A stretch of DNA of 53,918 nucleotides from Candidatus Margulisiibacteriota bacterium (GTDB taxonomy: Bacteria > Margulisbacteria > Riflemargulisbacteria > GWF2-35-9). Below the pieces are notes generated by a model, which saw nothing but the letters and a program-made list of their open reading frames with translations, was not told where the DNA came from and made no database searches. The stretch lies in assembly GCA_028715625.1 (NCBI GenBank), contig JAQURL010000008.1, forward strand, positions 1 to 53,918, read 5' to 3'. Every line of letters begins with the position of its first letter. Position 1 is the first letter of the stretch. The position numbers were made by a program, and so were the translations under genes. Positions 25,805-34,305 of the stretch are shown piece after piece.

Positions 25805-26392
25805 CTAAGCCCTACATATAAAAAATCCATCTACCGACAACGGATTATATTTTAGAAGCTCCTGTTTCAGTTCATTAAAGGTGGTACCTGTTGTATAAAT
25901 ATCATCAACGATAAGAACCTTCTTACCCTTGATAAGGTCAGGTCGCAATACCTGAAAAGCGCCTTTGATAATTACTTCCCGTTCCTGTCTTTTCAATTTA
26001 TAAAAATAGCAGGTATACTTTTTCCTGCGTACCAGACCGTAGCAAATATTAGGAAGAAAATTATAAAGATAATGCAGGTGATTAAACCCTCTTTGAAAAA
26101 AACGCAACCAATGTGACGGGACAGGGATAACCAGATCATAATTAATAAAAAAATCCGTCTTTAGCTGGTCCTTTAAATATTGGGAAACAATTTTCTTCTG
26201 TGCTTTAAACTTGTATTCATGTAAAATTTCCTTGAGATTTCCCTGATATGGGTATAAATAATAACATCCCGTTTGAAACTCCGCAGGTTCTTTTTTAACC
26301 GGTCGGCAATTATTACAAATTCTGTCCGCCGAGATGGATTTACAGCACAGACAAACACGGGGGAAAAGCTTATCCAGTATGCGGTTTAACAA
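25805..26392 (-). CDS. comFC: ComFC-family phosphoribosyltransferase-like protein
   Basis: 195 residues. N-terminal Cys cluster likely binding zinc (CLCC at 14-17, C26, C29), then a type I PRTase fold with the PRPP loop VLIVDDIYTTGTTFNE near the C-terminus. Homologues (ComFC/GntX) are needed for DNA uptake in naturally competent bacteria, and the enzymatic substrate is uncertain. The 5' end overlaps prmC by 23 nt. Last gene of the rpmE operon; the palindromic repeat at 25712-25803 follows its stop codon and may act as transcript end. Confidence 0.9.
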   Translation of the reverse strand: MLNRILDKLFPRVCLCCKSISADRICNNCRPVKKEPAEFQTGCYYLYPYQGNLKEILHEYKFKAQKKIVSQYLKDQLKTDFFINYDLVIPVPSHWLRFFQRGFNHLHYLYNFLPNICYGLVRRKKYTCYFYKLKRQEREVIIKGAFQVLRPDLIKGKKVLIVDDIYTTGTTFNELKQELLKYNPLSVDGFFICRA

Positions 26393-27239
26393 CTTTGATA
26401 ATCCTTGGTATCTGTTGATAATCAGGTATTAAAATAATTTCTTGAAGTCGCTCTTTTTTAGCCAGGTCCATCACTTCACTACTCTGGTCATAACCTATTT
26501 CCATAAACAGAGTCAACTGATTAGGTAAAGACTTGATCAGGTCAAAGATCAATTTAATAACCTCAAGGCCATCCGGTCCACCGTCTAAAGCTTCTTGCGG
26601 CTCAAAATCCTTTACTTCCGGTTGTAAATTTTTAATTTCAGCGGTTTTAATATAAGGCGGATTAGAAACAAGCAATAAAGATAAACTTTTATCTTCTAAA
26701 AAAGGTATTTCAGGAAAAAATCCCTCAAAAAAATTAATTTCTGTCTGATTTTCCTTGGCATTTTGCATGGCCATATCCAGCGCTGGTCTTGAAATATCCG
26801 TTGCCCAGACTATAAGTTCCGGGACATTTTTTTTTAAAGATACGGCCAGTGCGCCGGAACCGGTCCCAATATCAACAACTAAAGGCAGAACACTTTGACT
26901 TTTTAAATATTCAATAGCTTTTTCTGCCAGGATTTCGGTTTCCGGTCTGGGGATCAAAACTCCTTGACCTACATGAAAAGTATGCCCCATGAATTCACTT
27001 TGACCGGTAATATAATCAACAGGCTCGTGTTTGACGCGGCGCAAAACAAGCTCTTTGTAATTTTTCAAATTGGTAGAGGTTAAAGGCTGTTCATAATTAA
27101 GAAAAAGCTCTATCCGTTTGCACCTCAGCACGTGACTAAGCAATATCTGCGCGGTTAATTTCGGGGAATCTATCTGTTGTTTGGCAAAATATTCTTCGGA
27201 CCATTCCAAAATCTTCTTAACGGTCCAGATTTCAGTCAT
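26370..27239 (-). CDS. prmC: Release factor glutamine methyltransferase PrmC
   Basis: 289 residues. Helical N-terminal recognition domain, then a SAM-binding domain with VDIGTGSGALAVSL and the catalytic NPPY motif (VSNPPYIKTAEI). It methylates the Gln of the GGQ motif of release factors and lies 7 nt after prfA, which encodes its substrate. There is no Shine-Dalgarno; a TATAAT sits 6 nt before the ATG inside the prfA stop region, so an internal promoter is conceivable. Confidence 0.97.
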   Translation of the reverse strand: MTEIWTVKKILEWSEEYFAKQQIDSPKLTAQILLSHVLRCKRIELFLNYEQPLTSTNLKNYKELVLRRVKHEPVDYITGQSEFMGHTFHVGQGVLIPRPETEILAEKAIEYLKSQSVLPLVVDIGTGSGALAVSLKKNVPELIVWATDISRPALDMAMQNAKENQTEINFFEGFFPEIPFLEDKSLSLLLVSNPPYIKTAEIKNLQPEVKDFEPQEALDGGPDGLEVIKLIFDLIKSLPNQLTLFMEIGYDQSSEVMDLAKKERLQEIILIPDYQQIPRIIKVVKPHTG

Positions 27240-27246
27240 ATCTATA

Positions 27247-28317
27247 TTATATATTCTTTAACTTTTCCAGTCGATCCGCAGTAATAAGCGCATCGATAAT
27301 TTCATCAATGTCTCCCTGCATTATACTTTCCAGTCTGTAAAGAGTCAGCCCTATCCGGTGATCTGTTACCCTGCCCTGAGGATAATTATAGGTTCTGATC
27401 TTTTCACTGCGGTCACCAGAGCCCACCTGCATTTTTCTGGTTTCACTTTCTTTTTTATTACGATTTTCTTCTTCCATCTCCACCAGCTTGGCAGCCAGCA
27501 GCTTCATAGCTTTATCCCTGTTCTTATGCTGTGACCTGTCTTCCTGACAGGAAACGATAAGTCCGCTGGGGATATGAGTAATACGAATAGCGGATTCGGT
27601 TTTATTTACATGTTGTCCGCCCGCACCGCTGGAACGGTAGGTATCGATCTTCAAATCCTTAGGATCGATTTTGACATCCACCTCATCAGCTTCATGTATA
27701 ATCGCCACTGTAGCGGCTGATGTATGTATCCTGCCACTGGCTTCGGTAACCGGCACTCGCTGCACACGATGTGTGCCGCTTTCAAACTTGAGACGTCCGA
27801 ATACGTTCAGGCCCTGTATATAAACAACAACTTTAGCGAATCCGCCCGCATCTGCTTCCGCCATATCTACAACTTCTACCTGCCAGTTCCTGCGTGCAGC
27901 GTAACGAATATACATCTCATAAAGATCTCGGGCAAACAGTGCTGCTTCTTCGCCACCAGTACCGCTACGTATTTCCAGATACACATTTTTTTTATCGTGC
28001 GGGTCTGTAGGTATAAGCATAAAAGTCAATTCTTGCTTGAGGATTTCTTCCTTTTTCTGCAAGGCATCAAGCTCATCCTTAGCCAGTGCCATCATATCTT
28101 TGTCACTTGAAGAATTCAGCAGTTCTCTCGTATCATAAAGTTCTTGGGCAAGTTTGGTATATTCTCTGTATTTGTTAACGGGTTCTTCCAGTTCCATGCG
28201 CTTTATATTCAACTCCCGATAGCGGTCAAGATTGGAAATGGTTTCCGGGTTAGACATTTCGCTCTCGATCAAAGCGAATTTATGTTCAAGTTCTTTAAAT
28301 TTTTCACTTAAATCCAT
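27247..28317 (-). CDS. prfA: Peptide chain release factor 1
   Basis: 356 residues, close to the family norm of about 360. GGQ at 233-235 within SSGAGGQHVNKTESAIRITH places it in the class I release factors, terminating at UAA and UAG; family features also include IRSGTGGEEAALFARDLYEM. RF1 and RF2 are similar, but overall length and lack of a programmed frameshift favour RF1. It is followed by prmC after 7 nt and starts 2 nt after the DUF1385 gene. Confidence 0.95.
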   Translation of the reverse strand: MDLSEKFKELEHKFALIESEMSNPETISNLDRYRELNIKRMELEEPVNKYREYTKLAQELYDTRELLNSSSDKDMMALAKDELDALQKKEEILKQELTFMLIPTDPHDKKNVYLEIRSGTGGEEAALFARDLYEMYIRYAARRNWQVEVVDMAEADAGGFAKVVVYIQGLNVFGRLKFESGTHRVQRVPVTEASGRIHTSAATVAIIHEADEVDVKIDPKDLKIDTYRSSGAGGQHVNKTESAIRITHIPSGLIVSCQEDRSQHKNRDKAMKLLAAKLVEMEEENRNKKESETRKMQVGSGDRSEKIRTYNYPQGRVTDHRIGLTLYRLESIMQGDIDEIIDALITADRLEKLKNI

Positions 28318-28319
28318 AC

Positions 28320-29171
28320 TCAGATTACTTCTTTCAAGGCACTTATAGCAGCGGTTATCTGCATTTCATCAGGCTCTTTGGTTGTCATTCTCTGAACCAA
28401 TAGTCCAGGTGTAATCAGCATTTTGCAAAATATATTGCTATGAAATTTGGCCGCCAGTCTGATCAATTCATAAGCAATTCCGGAAATCAGCGGGAACAAA
28501 AGCAGTTTGAAAAAAATCCTGTGCAAAAGGTCCTGCCTGCCTATCAAAGAAAAAACAAAGATGGATGTGATCAGCACGAAAACTATAAAAGAAGTGCCAC
28601 AACGAATATGAATACGGGAATATTTTTTGACATTTTCCACAGTAAGTTTCTCTCCTGCTTCAAACGCGTTTACCGCTTTATGCTCTGCGCCATGAAATTG
28701 ATAAACTCTGACCATATCTTTCATAAGCAGAGTGGAACCCAAAAATCCCAAAAAAATACTTATTCTGATACAACCTTCAATGGCATTAAGCAAAAGGATA
28801 TTGACGCTGGCGAAATGTATTCTCAAATAATTAAAAAAGATAGCGGGGATAATAATAAATATACCGATAGACACCATCAAACTGATAACAATTGAAGAAC
28901 TAAGTTCATTTTTAGATATTTTTTCATGTTCTTCACTGGCAATATTAATAGAATATACTAAAGTTTTCATGCCAATTACCATCATTTCAATAAGTGATAC
29001 AAATCCGCGTAAAATCGGCAGCTTTAACATCGGGTATTTCTTCGATATTGGAACAAATTCCTCTTTATTTACAACCAAATTATGTGACGGATTATAAACA
29101 GCTGTAGAGATATATTTATCCCCTTTCATCATTACTCCTTCAATCAGTGCCTGCCCTCCTACATATCCCAT
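28320..29171 (-). CDS. DUF1385-family membrane protein
   Basis: 283 residues. Starts with the family hallmark YVGGQALIEGVMMKG and has YQFHGAEHKAVNAFEAG in the middle, whose His residues could bind metal. Several hydrophobic segments (about 94-118, 125-150, 195-235) suggest an inner-membrane protein. DUF1385 proteins are often found beside prfA, prmC and rpmE, as here; their function is unknown to me. The start overlaps thyX by 13 nt. Confidence 0.9.
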   Translation of the reverse strand: MGYVGGQALIEGVMMKGDKYISTAVYNPSHNLVVNKEEFVPISKKYPMLKLPILRGFVSLIEMMVIGMKTLVYSINIASEEHEKISKNELSSSIVISLMVSIGIFIIIPAIFFNYLRIHFASVNILLLNAIEGCIRISIFLGFLGSTLLMKDMVRVYQFHGAEHKAVNAFEAGEKLTVENVKKYSRIHIRCGTSFIVFVLITSIFVFSLIGRQDLLHRIFFKLLLFPLISGIAYELIRLAAKFHSNIFCKMLITPGLLVQRMTTKEPDEMQITAAISALKEVI

Positions 29172-29863
29172 TTTTTTCGCCTTTCTTTTTTGACAACTAC
29201 GCTTTCAGCTGCAAATTTATAGTGTCCGCAACAATCATCTTCAGCGCAATAGCCTTGAAGCTGACATTTTGGTTCCAGAAAACTTCCCAAAAAGGATGAT
29301 ATCCTGATTATTTCCTTTTTCATAGCTTTAGCCAAATCCAGGATTTCCCACTGCGCCCTGTAACACAACCTCAAGTTACAAAACTGCATGATCTCCCGAT
29401 AGTTCATTGTAACCATGATATTGGTCGGGGTAGCGTTGGGCAGAATATATCTTGCGTCTTCCGCCGGAACACCATCTTCCAGCATTTCTTGATAAAATTC
29501 AAATAGAGAATTTATCATACGCTCATACCTTTTTTTATTCTTTATCTTTTTAGGTTTGATAAAATTGATACTGCCTGCATCATATTCTACATAACGTTGA
29601 GACTGCTGGGCATAAGAAGCATGTCGATGTCTTACCAGTTGATGAGTGCTTACCCTGCTGATACCTTCTACACCAAAAGTAAAACTGGCATGCTCCAGAA
29701 CCGAATGATGACCTGATAAAATGGTTTTTCTTATCAAACTTAGCATCTTGTTTTCGGGGACATCGCTCTGGCTCAGTGGTCCTGCCTTGCTGTAACAGGT
29801 CCTGCAAGCCAAATATATAACCTTAATCGGTAAGGGTGTATGACTTATCAGCTGAACTTTCAT
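29159..29863 (-). CDS. thyX: Flavin-dependent thymidylate synthase
   Basis: 234 residues. The ThyX signature RHRxxSxxxxSxR is seen as RHRHASYAQQSQR (78-90). It makes dTMP from dUMP with methylene-tetrahydrofolate and reduced FAD, replacing ThyA; common in anaerobes. The C-terminal Cys-rich tail (CQLQGYCAEDDCCGHY) is somewhat unusual and could bind metal or be redox active. The ATG has TATACT 8 nt upstream and no Shine-Dalgarno, although it also lies 23 nt after rpmE and can be read through from its promoter. Confidence 0.96.
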   Translation of the reverse strand: MKVQLISHTPLPIKVIYLACRTCYSKAGPLSQSDVPENKMLSLIRKTILSGHHSVLEHASFTFGVEGISRVSTHQLVRHRHASYAQQSQRYVEYDAGSINFIKPKKIKNKKRYERMINSLFEFYQEMLEDGVPAEDARYILPNATPTNIMVTMNYREIMQFCNLRLCYRAQWEILDLAKAMKKEIIRISSFLGSFLEPKCQLQGYCAEDDCCGHYKFAAESVVVKKERRKKWDM

Positions 29864-29871
29864 GATTAAAC

Positions 29872-29877
29872 AGTATA
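29872..29877 (-). promoter_or_regulatory. Possible -10 element before thyX
   Basis: Minus strand TATACT ending 8 nt before the thyX ATG. No good -35 at the correct distance. Listed because the same spacing recurs at other genes in this window; it may be chance in AT-rich DNA. Confidence 0.25.
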
Positions 29878-29886
29878 AAATACTGC

Positions 29887-30087
29887 CTATTTTGTTTTAT
29901 AACGTCTCTTGAAACGTTCTACGCGTCCTTCGGTATCCATTATTTTTTCTGACCCGGTATAAAAAGGATGACAGGCACCGCAGATATCAACTCTTATTTC
30001 ATCTTTGGTGGAATAAGTATTATATTGCGCCCCACATACACAGGTTGCTACGATTTCCTTAACTTGTGGATGTATATTTTTCTTCAT
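29887..30087 (-). CDS. rpmE: 50S ribosomal protein L31
   Basis: 66 residues from ATG at 30085-30087, with AAGGTGA upstream; a GTG three codons earlier is possible. MKKNIHPQVKE is the canonical opening. Cys16, Cys18, Cys36 and Cys39 form the zinc site of the C+ form, followed by HPFYTG. The C-terminus is basic (ERFKRRYKTK). First gene of the operon rpmE-thyX-DUF1385-prfA-prmC-comFC. Confidence 0.97.
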   Translation of the reverse strand: MKKNIHPQVKEIVATCVCGAQYNTYSTKDEIRVDICGACHPFYTGSEKIMDTEGRVERFKRRYKTK

Positions 30088-30129
30088 TTCGTTCACCTTG
30101 CCTTTAACTGTATTGATCTAAGCCTAATA

Positions 30130-30157
30130 ATTATATCGTTTTTTTTTAGGAAGTCAA
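30130..30157 (-). promoter_or_regulatory. Sigma70-type promoter of the rpmE operon
   Basis: Minus strand -35 TTGACT (30152-30157), 16 nt spacer, -10 TATAAT (30130-30135). It gives a leader of about 36 nt that contains the rpmE Shine-Dalgarno. One of the best consensus promoters in the window, and it faces away from the divergent gene at 30245. Confidence 0.75.
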
Positions 30158-30176
30158 TTATATTCATTTGAAGTTC

Positions 30177-30206
30177 CTGACAAATTATTAAAGAAGATTG
30201 TAAGAT
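30177..30206 (+). promoter_or_regulatory. Candidate promoter of the 619-residue protein gene
   Basis: -35 CTGACA (30177-30182), 18 nt spacer, -10 TAAGAT (30201-30206), leaving a leader of about 32 nt that contains the GAGGAA ribosome site. Moderate match only. Confidence 0.35.
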
Positions 30207-30244
30207 TTCTACCCAATACTTTCGATAATCTAGTGAGGAAATTC

Positions 30245-32104
30245 ATGCAAATAAATCATAAAATTGTAAGTTTCAGGATAATCCTGGGGTTGAAAGCCCG
30301 GGGTTTAGCTGAACTTCTGAGAACGGCTATACAGGATGACTGTGATAAATTTAGCCTGCTATTCCCACAGAAAACCGGTCAAATAAGGGCCGATCTGATA
30401 AATCTTATTGAGGTCCTCCGCTTTAATTATTTTAATCGGCTCTACAAAAAAAATAATATTAAAAAATTGACTGGTTACTATAAGCAAACTCTTACTGAAG
30501 TTAATGAAATGCTTGAATCAACTAATAAATCATTGGGAAGTGATCAATTTCAGCATGGGAATGATTTGGTCGAGAAGATTGCTGAAGTTGATCTGCAGAA
30601 AGCTAAATGTCTGAAATTGGAGGAAAAACTATTAGCATTAAATCTTTTTCTAAAAAATTTGAACTTATTTAACAAAAATGATTTAACCAGATTATCCAAA
30701 CTTTTAAACGGGTCTAAAGGTACAGAGAAACAACTACTTAATTTGAACCCTGATTTTATGGATTTTTATTTGCAACAATCCATTGAAGAAATAGTTTTAT
30801 CACCTCTGTCTCAAAAAATTTATGACGATTATCAATCAGGGAAAAGACAGGAAAGAATTGATAACTCCACAACAAGGGTTTCCAGAATTCTGTTCTTCGT
30901 ACAGAGCGAAAAATTGCCCATGTATAAATTCATATACAATAAGGAAGCAGGCACTATATATTTAAAAGAACCCTTGCTAATAGATGAAATCAATGAACTT
31001 ATTTCTAATTTCTTCGAGCACGAGGATATTATAAACATAAGGAAAACAAATAAACTTGTTCAGGAGTATTTTTTTTCCGACCAGGCAATAAAAAGAATAC
31101 TTCTCATATTACATTCTGACCCTGCCCTCGATGCTGCTTATAATTTTGTTAATAATTTTATAAAACCCGATCTGGATACAAAAATTAATACCGAGATAAC
31201 ACAATTTCTGAATGACATTTCTGCGAAAATGCCAACTTTTAACAATGCCTTTGATGATTTCTTAAAAAAATTACATAGCATTGTTGAAATGTATAAAAAT
31301 ATCAATTCATTTGTGAATGGATTTAGAAATATGAAGAATATGAGTGGGGCGGCAATACTCATATTTGATTTTCTAGTGCATATTAAGAAAATATATACCG
31401 AACAGTTTAAAGAAATTATCAAAGCCGACCTGGATTGGTTAAAAAAATACCAATCAGTGCTCACCTTAGAACTGCAGGAAGGAAAAATGAGCTACTCCAA
31501 TTTAGAAAGTAATCTGAGAGAACTGAAAGGAAAGCTCAATTCTGATACTCTTCGACAAGAAATAGAAGTATTGAATGATAAACATTCTTTTATTTCGGAA
31601 CAATTAAATATTCTTGCTCAGAAAGCTGATGAACTTACCATGGAATCTATTGAAGCTAAAATCATTGAGCTCTATGACAAAAAAATAAAAGAAATTGGGA
31701 AAAAACTATTAAATCCCATAGCTATACATAACAAAAACGGGAATAACAAACAGGATGAAGCTATTAATACTGAACAAAATTTTGACGAAATTTTTGATTG
31801 GAATGAAATTACGCCCAATGTTATTTATACAGTTAAAAATGAGCTGAATGTTATTACCAGGTTCAAGTTTACAGCAAAAATACTGGAAGAAATCAATAAA
31901 TATCAACCTCACATCTTGCAAAGATTATTAAACGCTGCTAAAAACGGTATGGTAGCAAAAGTCGGGGAACAAGGCATCAAAGCCTACACCAAAGAACCTA
32001 TAATGAGTATAAAACTTATTAAGGAAAGTTTTCGCATTTTAGGGGATGTTAAGCATGACTCCGAAGGGGTATATACGGTATTCTATAAATTGGACACAAA
32101 ATAA
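30245..32104 (+). CDS. Large helical protein of unknown function with distinct C-terminal module
   Basis: 619 residues from ATG at 30245 with GAGGAA just upstream (a GTG four codons earlier is possible). No signal peptide or membrane helix. About residues 1-490 are predicted mainly helical, with coiled-coil-like stretches (for example LRELKGKLNSDTLRQEIEVL). After a polar Asn/Lys-rich linker (about 500-520) comes a compact C-terminal part of about 100 residues ending SFRILGDVKHDSEGVYTVFY. I recognise no family. The layout of a long helical stalk plus a small end domain is seen in secreted effectors and structural proteins alike, so no function is assigned. It faces the convergent unknown gene at 32122. 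Confidence 0.7.
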   Translation: MQINHKIVSFRIILGLKARGLAELLRTAIQDDCDKFSLLFPQKTGQIRADLINLIEVLRFNYFNRLYKKNNIKKLTGYYKQTLTEVNEMLESTNKSLGSDQFQHGNDLVEKIAEVDLQKAKCLKLEEKLLALNLFLKNLNLFNKNDLTRLSKLLNGSKGTEKQLLNLNPDFMDFYLQQSIEEIVLSPLSQKIYDDYQSGKRQERIDNSTTRVSRILFFVQSEKLPMYKFIYNKEAGTIYLKEPLLIDEINELISNFFEHEDIINIRKTNKLVQEYFFSDQAIKRILLILHSDPALDAAYNFVNNFIKPDLDTKINTEITQFLNDISAKMPTFNNAFDDFLKKLHSIVEMYKNINSFVNGFRNMKNMSGAAILIFDFLVHIKKIYTEQFKEIIKADLDWLKKYQSVLTLELQEGKMSYSNLESNLRELKGKLNSDTLRQEIEVLNDKHSFISEQLNILAQKADELTMESIEAKIIELYDKKIKEIGKKLLNPIAIHNKNGNNKQDEAINTEQNFDEIFDWNEITPNVIYTVKNELNVITRFKFTAKILEEINKYQPHILQRLLNAAKNGMVAKVGEQGIKAYTKEPIMSIKLIKESFRILGDVKHDSEGVYTVFYKLDTK

Positions 32105-32121
32105 GCTACAGTAATAACTGT

Positions 32122-32781
32122 TTAGTCGCCAAAATTTCTGTGCAGTATATCAATAAGATTAATAAAACGGGAAGTATAAAGTTTTCTGTCTATAAAAACA
32201 GAAAATTTGTCCGGATACAAATGTCTGTTCATAACAATATTATTGAGCTTATTTATCAGCACTTTATAAGCCTGAGCATAAGGAAATCTATCAGGTTTTA
32301 ATAACATATCTCTATATATTGTCCAGAATCTCTCCAGAAAAAGCAGTCCCTTATATGGGTCCTGGCCTCTCCAGAAAGGCTCAGCATCTTTCTGCACTAC
32401 CTTAAAAAAATTAAACTCTGCTCTTTGCCTGTATTTTTCAAATTTTGACCTTTGGAAAAAATCAGCAGATGAAAGAGGTATATTCTGTCCATACTTGTAA
32501 CCCATACGCAAGGCTATTTTCAGTATACTTTCCGGGAAGTTGTTTTCATTTAATAACAGAAGTTCTGAATTCTTTAATCGTGGTAATTTTTGTTGCGTTT
32601 CATGATGCAGAGGTTTATCCCGAAAAACATCAAAAAGATAAGGCAAATTTTCACCAAAAATACCTTTTAATTTTGCAATATCGCCGTTTCTCAGAGCTAT
32701 ACGGCTGTCTCTGGAAAGCTCGCGCCAACCAAGGTAACTGGCGTCTGAATATAAAGAGATAATTTTATGACAGGAAAACAT
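32122..32781 (-). CDS. Unknown soluble protein
   Basis: 219 residues, rich in aromatic and basic residues, mostly helical, with no signal peptide or recognised motif (segments such as RMGYKYGQNIPLSSADFFQR and NIVMNRHLYPDKFSVF). Weak GAAG ribosome site before the ATG at 32779-32781. It lies 37 nt after the EF-hand-like gene on the same strand, so the two probably share a transcript. Convergent with the 619-residue gene, 17 nt apart, with no obvious terminator. Confidence 0.65.
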   Translation of the reverse strand: MFSCHKIISLYSDASYLGWRELSRDSRIALRNGDIAKLKGIFGENLPYLFDVFRDKPLHHETQQKLPRLKNSELLLLNENNFPESILKIALRMGYKYGQNIPLSSADFFQRSKFEKYRQRAEFNFFKVVQKDAEPFWRGQDPYKGLLFLERFWTIYRDMLLKPDRFPYAQAYKVLINKLNNIVMNRHLYPDKFSVFIDRKLYTSRFINLIDILHRNFGD

Positions 32782-32818
32782 TAATAAACTTCAAAATAAA
32801 AATATTATTCCAGACAAA

Positions 32819-33553
32819 TTATTTTTTACCGTATAGTATCTGTCGTAACGAGCTTAATAGTTTATAACCAACAAGTTCGGCATATTCAGGTTTACTACCA
32901 CCATAACTTTTAAGGGATTTACCTGGTTCAATATTTAGATGAGAACGTAAAATTTCAAAAAATTTCGCCAGATTATAGGCATCTTTTTGCGTACCCGGGG
33001 TCAGATCGAAGGATACCTGATAAAATTTTTTGAAACCATTTTCGTCTATGCCATAAACCTGATTCCCTGACAATTTTGCCAAAAGTTCCTTATTCTTAAC
33101 CGGTTCGCTTTCTAACTTAACCATAGTGGCAATTGCTAATTTTCTTAAATCAAAATACCTTTCATATTGACTGCAGTCTTCATATGAATTATTTCCATTT
33201 ATATCTATTGCCCCCTTGTCAGGAATAGAGTCTTCCAACTCTTTAATGACTTCATTTAAATTATTAATATTAACTTCTTTCATCTGTCTCCAAACATCTA
33301 CAATATCTTCCTTTGACGCTGAACCCTGAATGCCACCTACAACGGGCAGCCAGGTTAACCATGTTAATTGTTTTTGCAGTAAACCTGCCGTTATTTCTAC
33401 TTCGGTAGGTTGAATATCTTTATCATGATTATAGTCGGAACTATAAAACAATCCTCGAATCCCGTCTTTTTCTTCCTTGGTTTTACCGAATCTATTAACA
33501 TACGCTTCGATTTTATTAGATACTGAATTATTAATAGTAATATTTCCAACCAT
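32819..33553 (-). CDS. EF-hand-like calcium-binding protein of unknown function
   Basis: 244 residues. DYNHDKDIQPTE at 40-51 is a full EF-hand loop (acidic or Asn ligands at positions 1, 3, 5, 7 and Glu at 12). A second loop-like stretch DINGNNSYEDCS (about 115-126) is degenerate. There is no signal peptide. A basic and Gly-rich C-terminal part (PGKSLKSYGGSKPEYAEL) follows. Very strong Shine-Dalgarno GGGGAGGAA 7 nt before the ATG at 33551-33553, suggesting high expression. Function unknown; a calcium-responsive or structural role is inference. Confidence 0.65.
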   Translation of the reverse strand: MVGNITINNSVSNKIEAYVNRFGKTKEEKDGIRGLFYSSDYNHDKDIQPTEVEITAGLLQKQLTWLTWLPVVGGIQGSASKEDIVDVWRQMKEVNINNLNEVIKELEDSIPDKGAIDINGNNSYEDCSQYERYFDLRKLAIATMVKLESEPVKNKELLAKLSGNQVYGIDENGFKKFYQVSFDLTPGTQKDAYNLAKFFEILRSHLNIEPGKSLKSYGGSKPEYAELVGYKLLSSLRQILYGKK

Positions 33554-33677
33554 GATTTATTCCTCCCCAAAAATTTCTTATATTAAATTATCGGGGGGGA
33601 AACTCCAAAGTTGCAAAAAATTTGGCCGAATGCTTAAAATATAATTTCTGTGGTATATAATAATAAGGATACAGTTT

Positions 33678-34217
33678 ATGAAATCAGCTATCAAATTCAT
33701 ATTACTAACAATATTGTTAACTGGATTTAACCTTAATGGCAGTATTTTTGATCAGAACTTTAAAATATTCGGAGGTTTCGGTGCTCCTTATGGATTTGGA
33801 GGGGTTAATGCCGGTTATTTAATAAACAGTAACCTGGAGATTTCCGCAGGGATCGGATTTTTGGGTTTCATGGACAATACTGTCATTGATTCCGCAGGTA
33901 ATACCATTATTCCTTATAATATTGGAGCCAAACTATTCACACCGGAAGCTTTCTGGAAAACCAATATTGTTCCTTACGTCAGCTGTTTCTGGGGTACGGT
34001 AGCTGTTATTCAGTATCAGGGATATTCGGCTTTCCCCTATTATGAAATTCTTAAAGGTTTCAGTTTTGGCTATGGCTTTTATATAGAAATTTTAAAACCC
34101 GATATCTGGGGGGATATAGGCATCAATTATTTGATTACCCAAGAAAAGCTCACGGGTTCTATAAAAGATGCTTTCAGTTCTTTTAACTTCTTCGCTGGCA
34201 TCGGACTTTTATTTTAA
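33678..34217 (+). CDS. Small secreted, barrel-like outer-membrane protein
   Basis: 179 residues. Signal peptide about 1-22 (MKSAIKFILLTILLTGFNLN), then Gly/aromatic-rich alternating strands (FGGFGAPYGFGGVNAGYLI) and a C-terminal FFAGIGLLF ending in Phe, typical of small OmpA/OmpW-like barrels inserted by BamA. Shine-Dalgarno AAGGAT 8 nt before the ATG. Followed by the two paralogous lipoproteins on the same strand. Specific role unknown. Confidence 0.65.
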   Translation: MKSAIKFILLTILLTGFNLNGSIFDQNFKIFGGFGAPYGFGGVNAGYLINSNLEISAGIGFLGFMDNTVIDSAGNTIIPYNIGAKLFTPEAFWKTNIVPYVSCFWGTVAVIQYQGYSAFPYYEILKGFSFGYGFYIEILKPDIWGDIGINYLITQEKLTGSIKDAFSSFNFFAGIGLLF

Positions 34218-34242
34218 CTTAGTTTTTTAAAATCAAAAAAAA

Positions 34243-34305
34243 TCCATGAATATTTTTATTATCCGGGGGCATATGAATTAATGTAATAAAAAAGGGGGAA
34301 GAGAA
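34243..34305 (+). promoter_or_regulatory. Conserved leader of lipoprotein gene 1
   Basis: About 60 bp strongly similar to the stretch before lipoprotein gene 2 (35840-35902). Shared blocks are ATGAATATTTTTATT, a CC..GGG core, an AT-rich -10-like part and the ribosome site AAAAAAGGGGGAAGAGAA. The duplication therefore included the control region, so both genes are probably regulated alike. Confidence 0.55.

Noticed and set aside
30245-32104. C-terminal toxin domain (RelE- or nuclease-like) in the 619-residue protein
   Set aside because: The final strands recall such folds only vaguely; no catalytic residues can be identified and no immunity or antitoxin gene is adjacent.
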